This document shows, piece after piece, positions 5,796 through 6,557 of a stretch of 6,557 bases of DNA; the stretch's first letter is position 1; every line of letters starts with the position of its first letter. The DNA is from Desulfobulbaceae bacterium (lineage in GTDB: Bacteria > Desulfobacterota > Desulfobulbia > Desulfobulbales > Desulfocapsaceae). The stretch spans positions 1 to 6,557 of the forward strand of contig DAOVUU010000142.1 in NCBI GenBank assembly GCA_030632405.1, in the 5' to 3' direction. The notes under the pieces were generated by a model. The model searched no databases and had not been told where the DNA came from. It saw only the letters and a list, made by a program, of their open reading frames with translations. The position numbers were made by a program, and so were the translations under genes.

Positions 5796-6557
5796 TGATT
5801 TGGCAGAGCAGTTGACGTCTGAGTCTGTAATGATTGGGATGCAATGCGAATGTAGACTTCCTTGCCAATATAACTCTTGATATATTCCAGTAGAAGCACT
5901 CTGACCATCTCCCCATGGCTCATCTGCTGCAGGTATTCTCCCGAAGACACCATTTTCTTAAAAACACGTGAACAGGTCTCTGACACTCCGGAATCATTTA
6001 ATTCCTGCAGATATGGAGAAACCATCTGGCGTAAATTATGTTCACTGCTCCTCTTTAATTCCTGATACTTGCCTGCCAGTATCCGTGCATCTGGTAATCC
6101 AGCTGCCTCCAGCACTGTCTTAAAATCCGAAGCAAATCGCTTTATCCCATTCAGGATATGACTCGACTTGACCATATTTATCTTGGCCCAGCCAGCATTG
6201 AGCCATTTAAATGATCCCACGCGGAGCAGGTTTGCCGAAGTATCTGCTACATAAATTATGACAGAGTCAGCATAATACATGTAAGAATCCACCCATCCCA
6301 ATCCTGACTTATTCAATCCAGTCTTGCCGGAGTACAGATAGTTCCAGTTCTTATCATCACCGACAACGCACCCTTTCTTGCCGACTTCTGATCGATCGGT
6401 TTGAATAGTGGCTGAAATAAGTACCGGCCCGGTGGGTCCCGGAAGTACGGTCACTACTCTTTCCTGATTGTACTCATAGTATCCGCCAGTATGGCTGTCC
6501 GGGGTGATGGTTTCACGTTCCCGGCCACGTAGAAGGTGGCTATCTTCTATAAATTTC
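5792..6557 (-). CDS. Uncharacterised protein, C-terminal 254 residues; 5' end outside window
   Basis: The frame is open from the right edge of the window to the TAG at 5794-5792, so the gene begins beyond 6557; the GTG at 6454 is internal. I do not recognise a named family. Numbering from the window edge, the first 70 residues look like beta-rich sequence (GGYYEYNQERVVTVLPGPTG). Next come GLGWVDSYMYYADSVIIYV (85-103) and SFKWLNAGWAKINMVK (115-130), rich in aromatic residues, which look like conserved motifs. From about residue 130 the protein appears mostly helical and charged (ILNGIKRFASDFKTVLEAAG, QELKRSSEHNLRQMVSPYL), ending in a polar Gln/Thr-rich tail. No membrane segment is seen in this part. 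I have a faint memory of similar hypothetical proteins in deltaproteobacteria, which is not evidence of function. It is convergent with the glycosyltransferase, overlaps its stop by 4 bases, and has no separate terminator at its 3' end. Confidence 0.82.
   Translation of the reverse strand, partial: KFIEDSHLLRGRERETITPDSHTGGYYEYNQERVVTVLPGPTGPVLISATIQTDRSEVGKKGCVVGDDKNWNYLYSGKTGLNKSGLGWVDSYMYYADSVIIYVADTSANLLRVGSFKWLNAGWAKINMVKSSHILNGIKRFASDFKTVLEAAGLPDARILAGKYQELKRSSEHNLRQMVSPYLQELNDSGVSETCSRVFKKMVSSGEYLQQMSHGEMVRVLLLEYIKSYIGKEVYIRIASQSLQTQTSTALPNH

Noticed and set aside
5877..6065. Plus-strand ORF of 62 codons
   Set aside because: It is antisense to the helical C-terminal part of the uncharacterised protein and shows no protein-like pattern.
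1..6557. CRISPR arrays, tRNA or rRNA genes, tandem repeats, toxin-antitoxin pair or retron-like structure
   Set aside because: No regularly spaced repeats, cloverleaf or rRNA-like sequence, reverse transcriptase or recognisable toxin motif was seen on either strand.

Overview
This window looks like chromosomal DNA of a Gram-negative deltaproteobacterium (Desulfobacterota), most likely near Desulfobulbales. That placement is an inference from remembered family resemblance of the hybrid histidine kinase, the cyclic-nucleotide-binding/DUF4388 regulator and the last gene; no search was run. The sequence is only moderately GC-rich, with an AT-rich stretch around 1380-1720 and 2540-3250.

Layout. 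(1) Positions 1-535 (+) hold the C-terminal end of a hybrid sensor histidine kinase: the end of the ATPase domain and a complete receiver domain. (2) Positions 557-1042 (+) are the wreck of an IS630-family transposase, truncated at both ends and with an internal deletion that removed the second catalytic aspartate. (3) Positions 1007-1354 (-) encode a small zinc-binding GFA-family protein whose C-terminus runs into the IS scar. (4) Positions 1382-3096 (-) form a probable transcription unit: an NTF2/SnoaL-like protein, a stand-alone DEDDy 3'-5' exonuclease, a doubtful AT-rich ORF that may be a broken gene, then an intrinsic terminator. (5) Positions 3237-4446 (+) carry a sigma70-like promoter, a perfect 15-bp palindrome, a strong Shine-Dalgarno and a three-part regulator: a Cys-rich N-terminal module, a cNMP-fold domain and DUF4388. 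(6) Positions 4554-5795 (+) encode a GT4 glycosyltransferase. (7) Positions 5792-6557 (-) hold the C-terminal 254 residues of an uncharacterised protein that converges on the glycosyltransferase; both genes end in one CTAG.

The genes do not form one evident pathway. The kinase and the cNMP-fold regulator are signalling proteins, but nothing here links them. The glycosyltransferase is a stand-alone surface-polysaccharide or glycan enzyme. The most interesting points are the palindrome between promoter and start of the regulator gene, the regulator's unusual domain order with a missing phosphate-binding arginine, and two degraded loci (the IS630 remnant and the 1427-1753 ORF). I see no CRISPR array, tRNA, rRNA or clear defence system.
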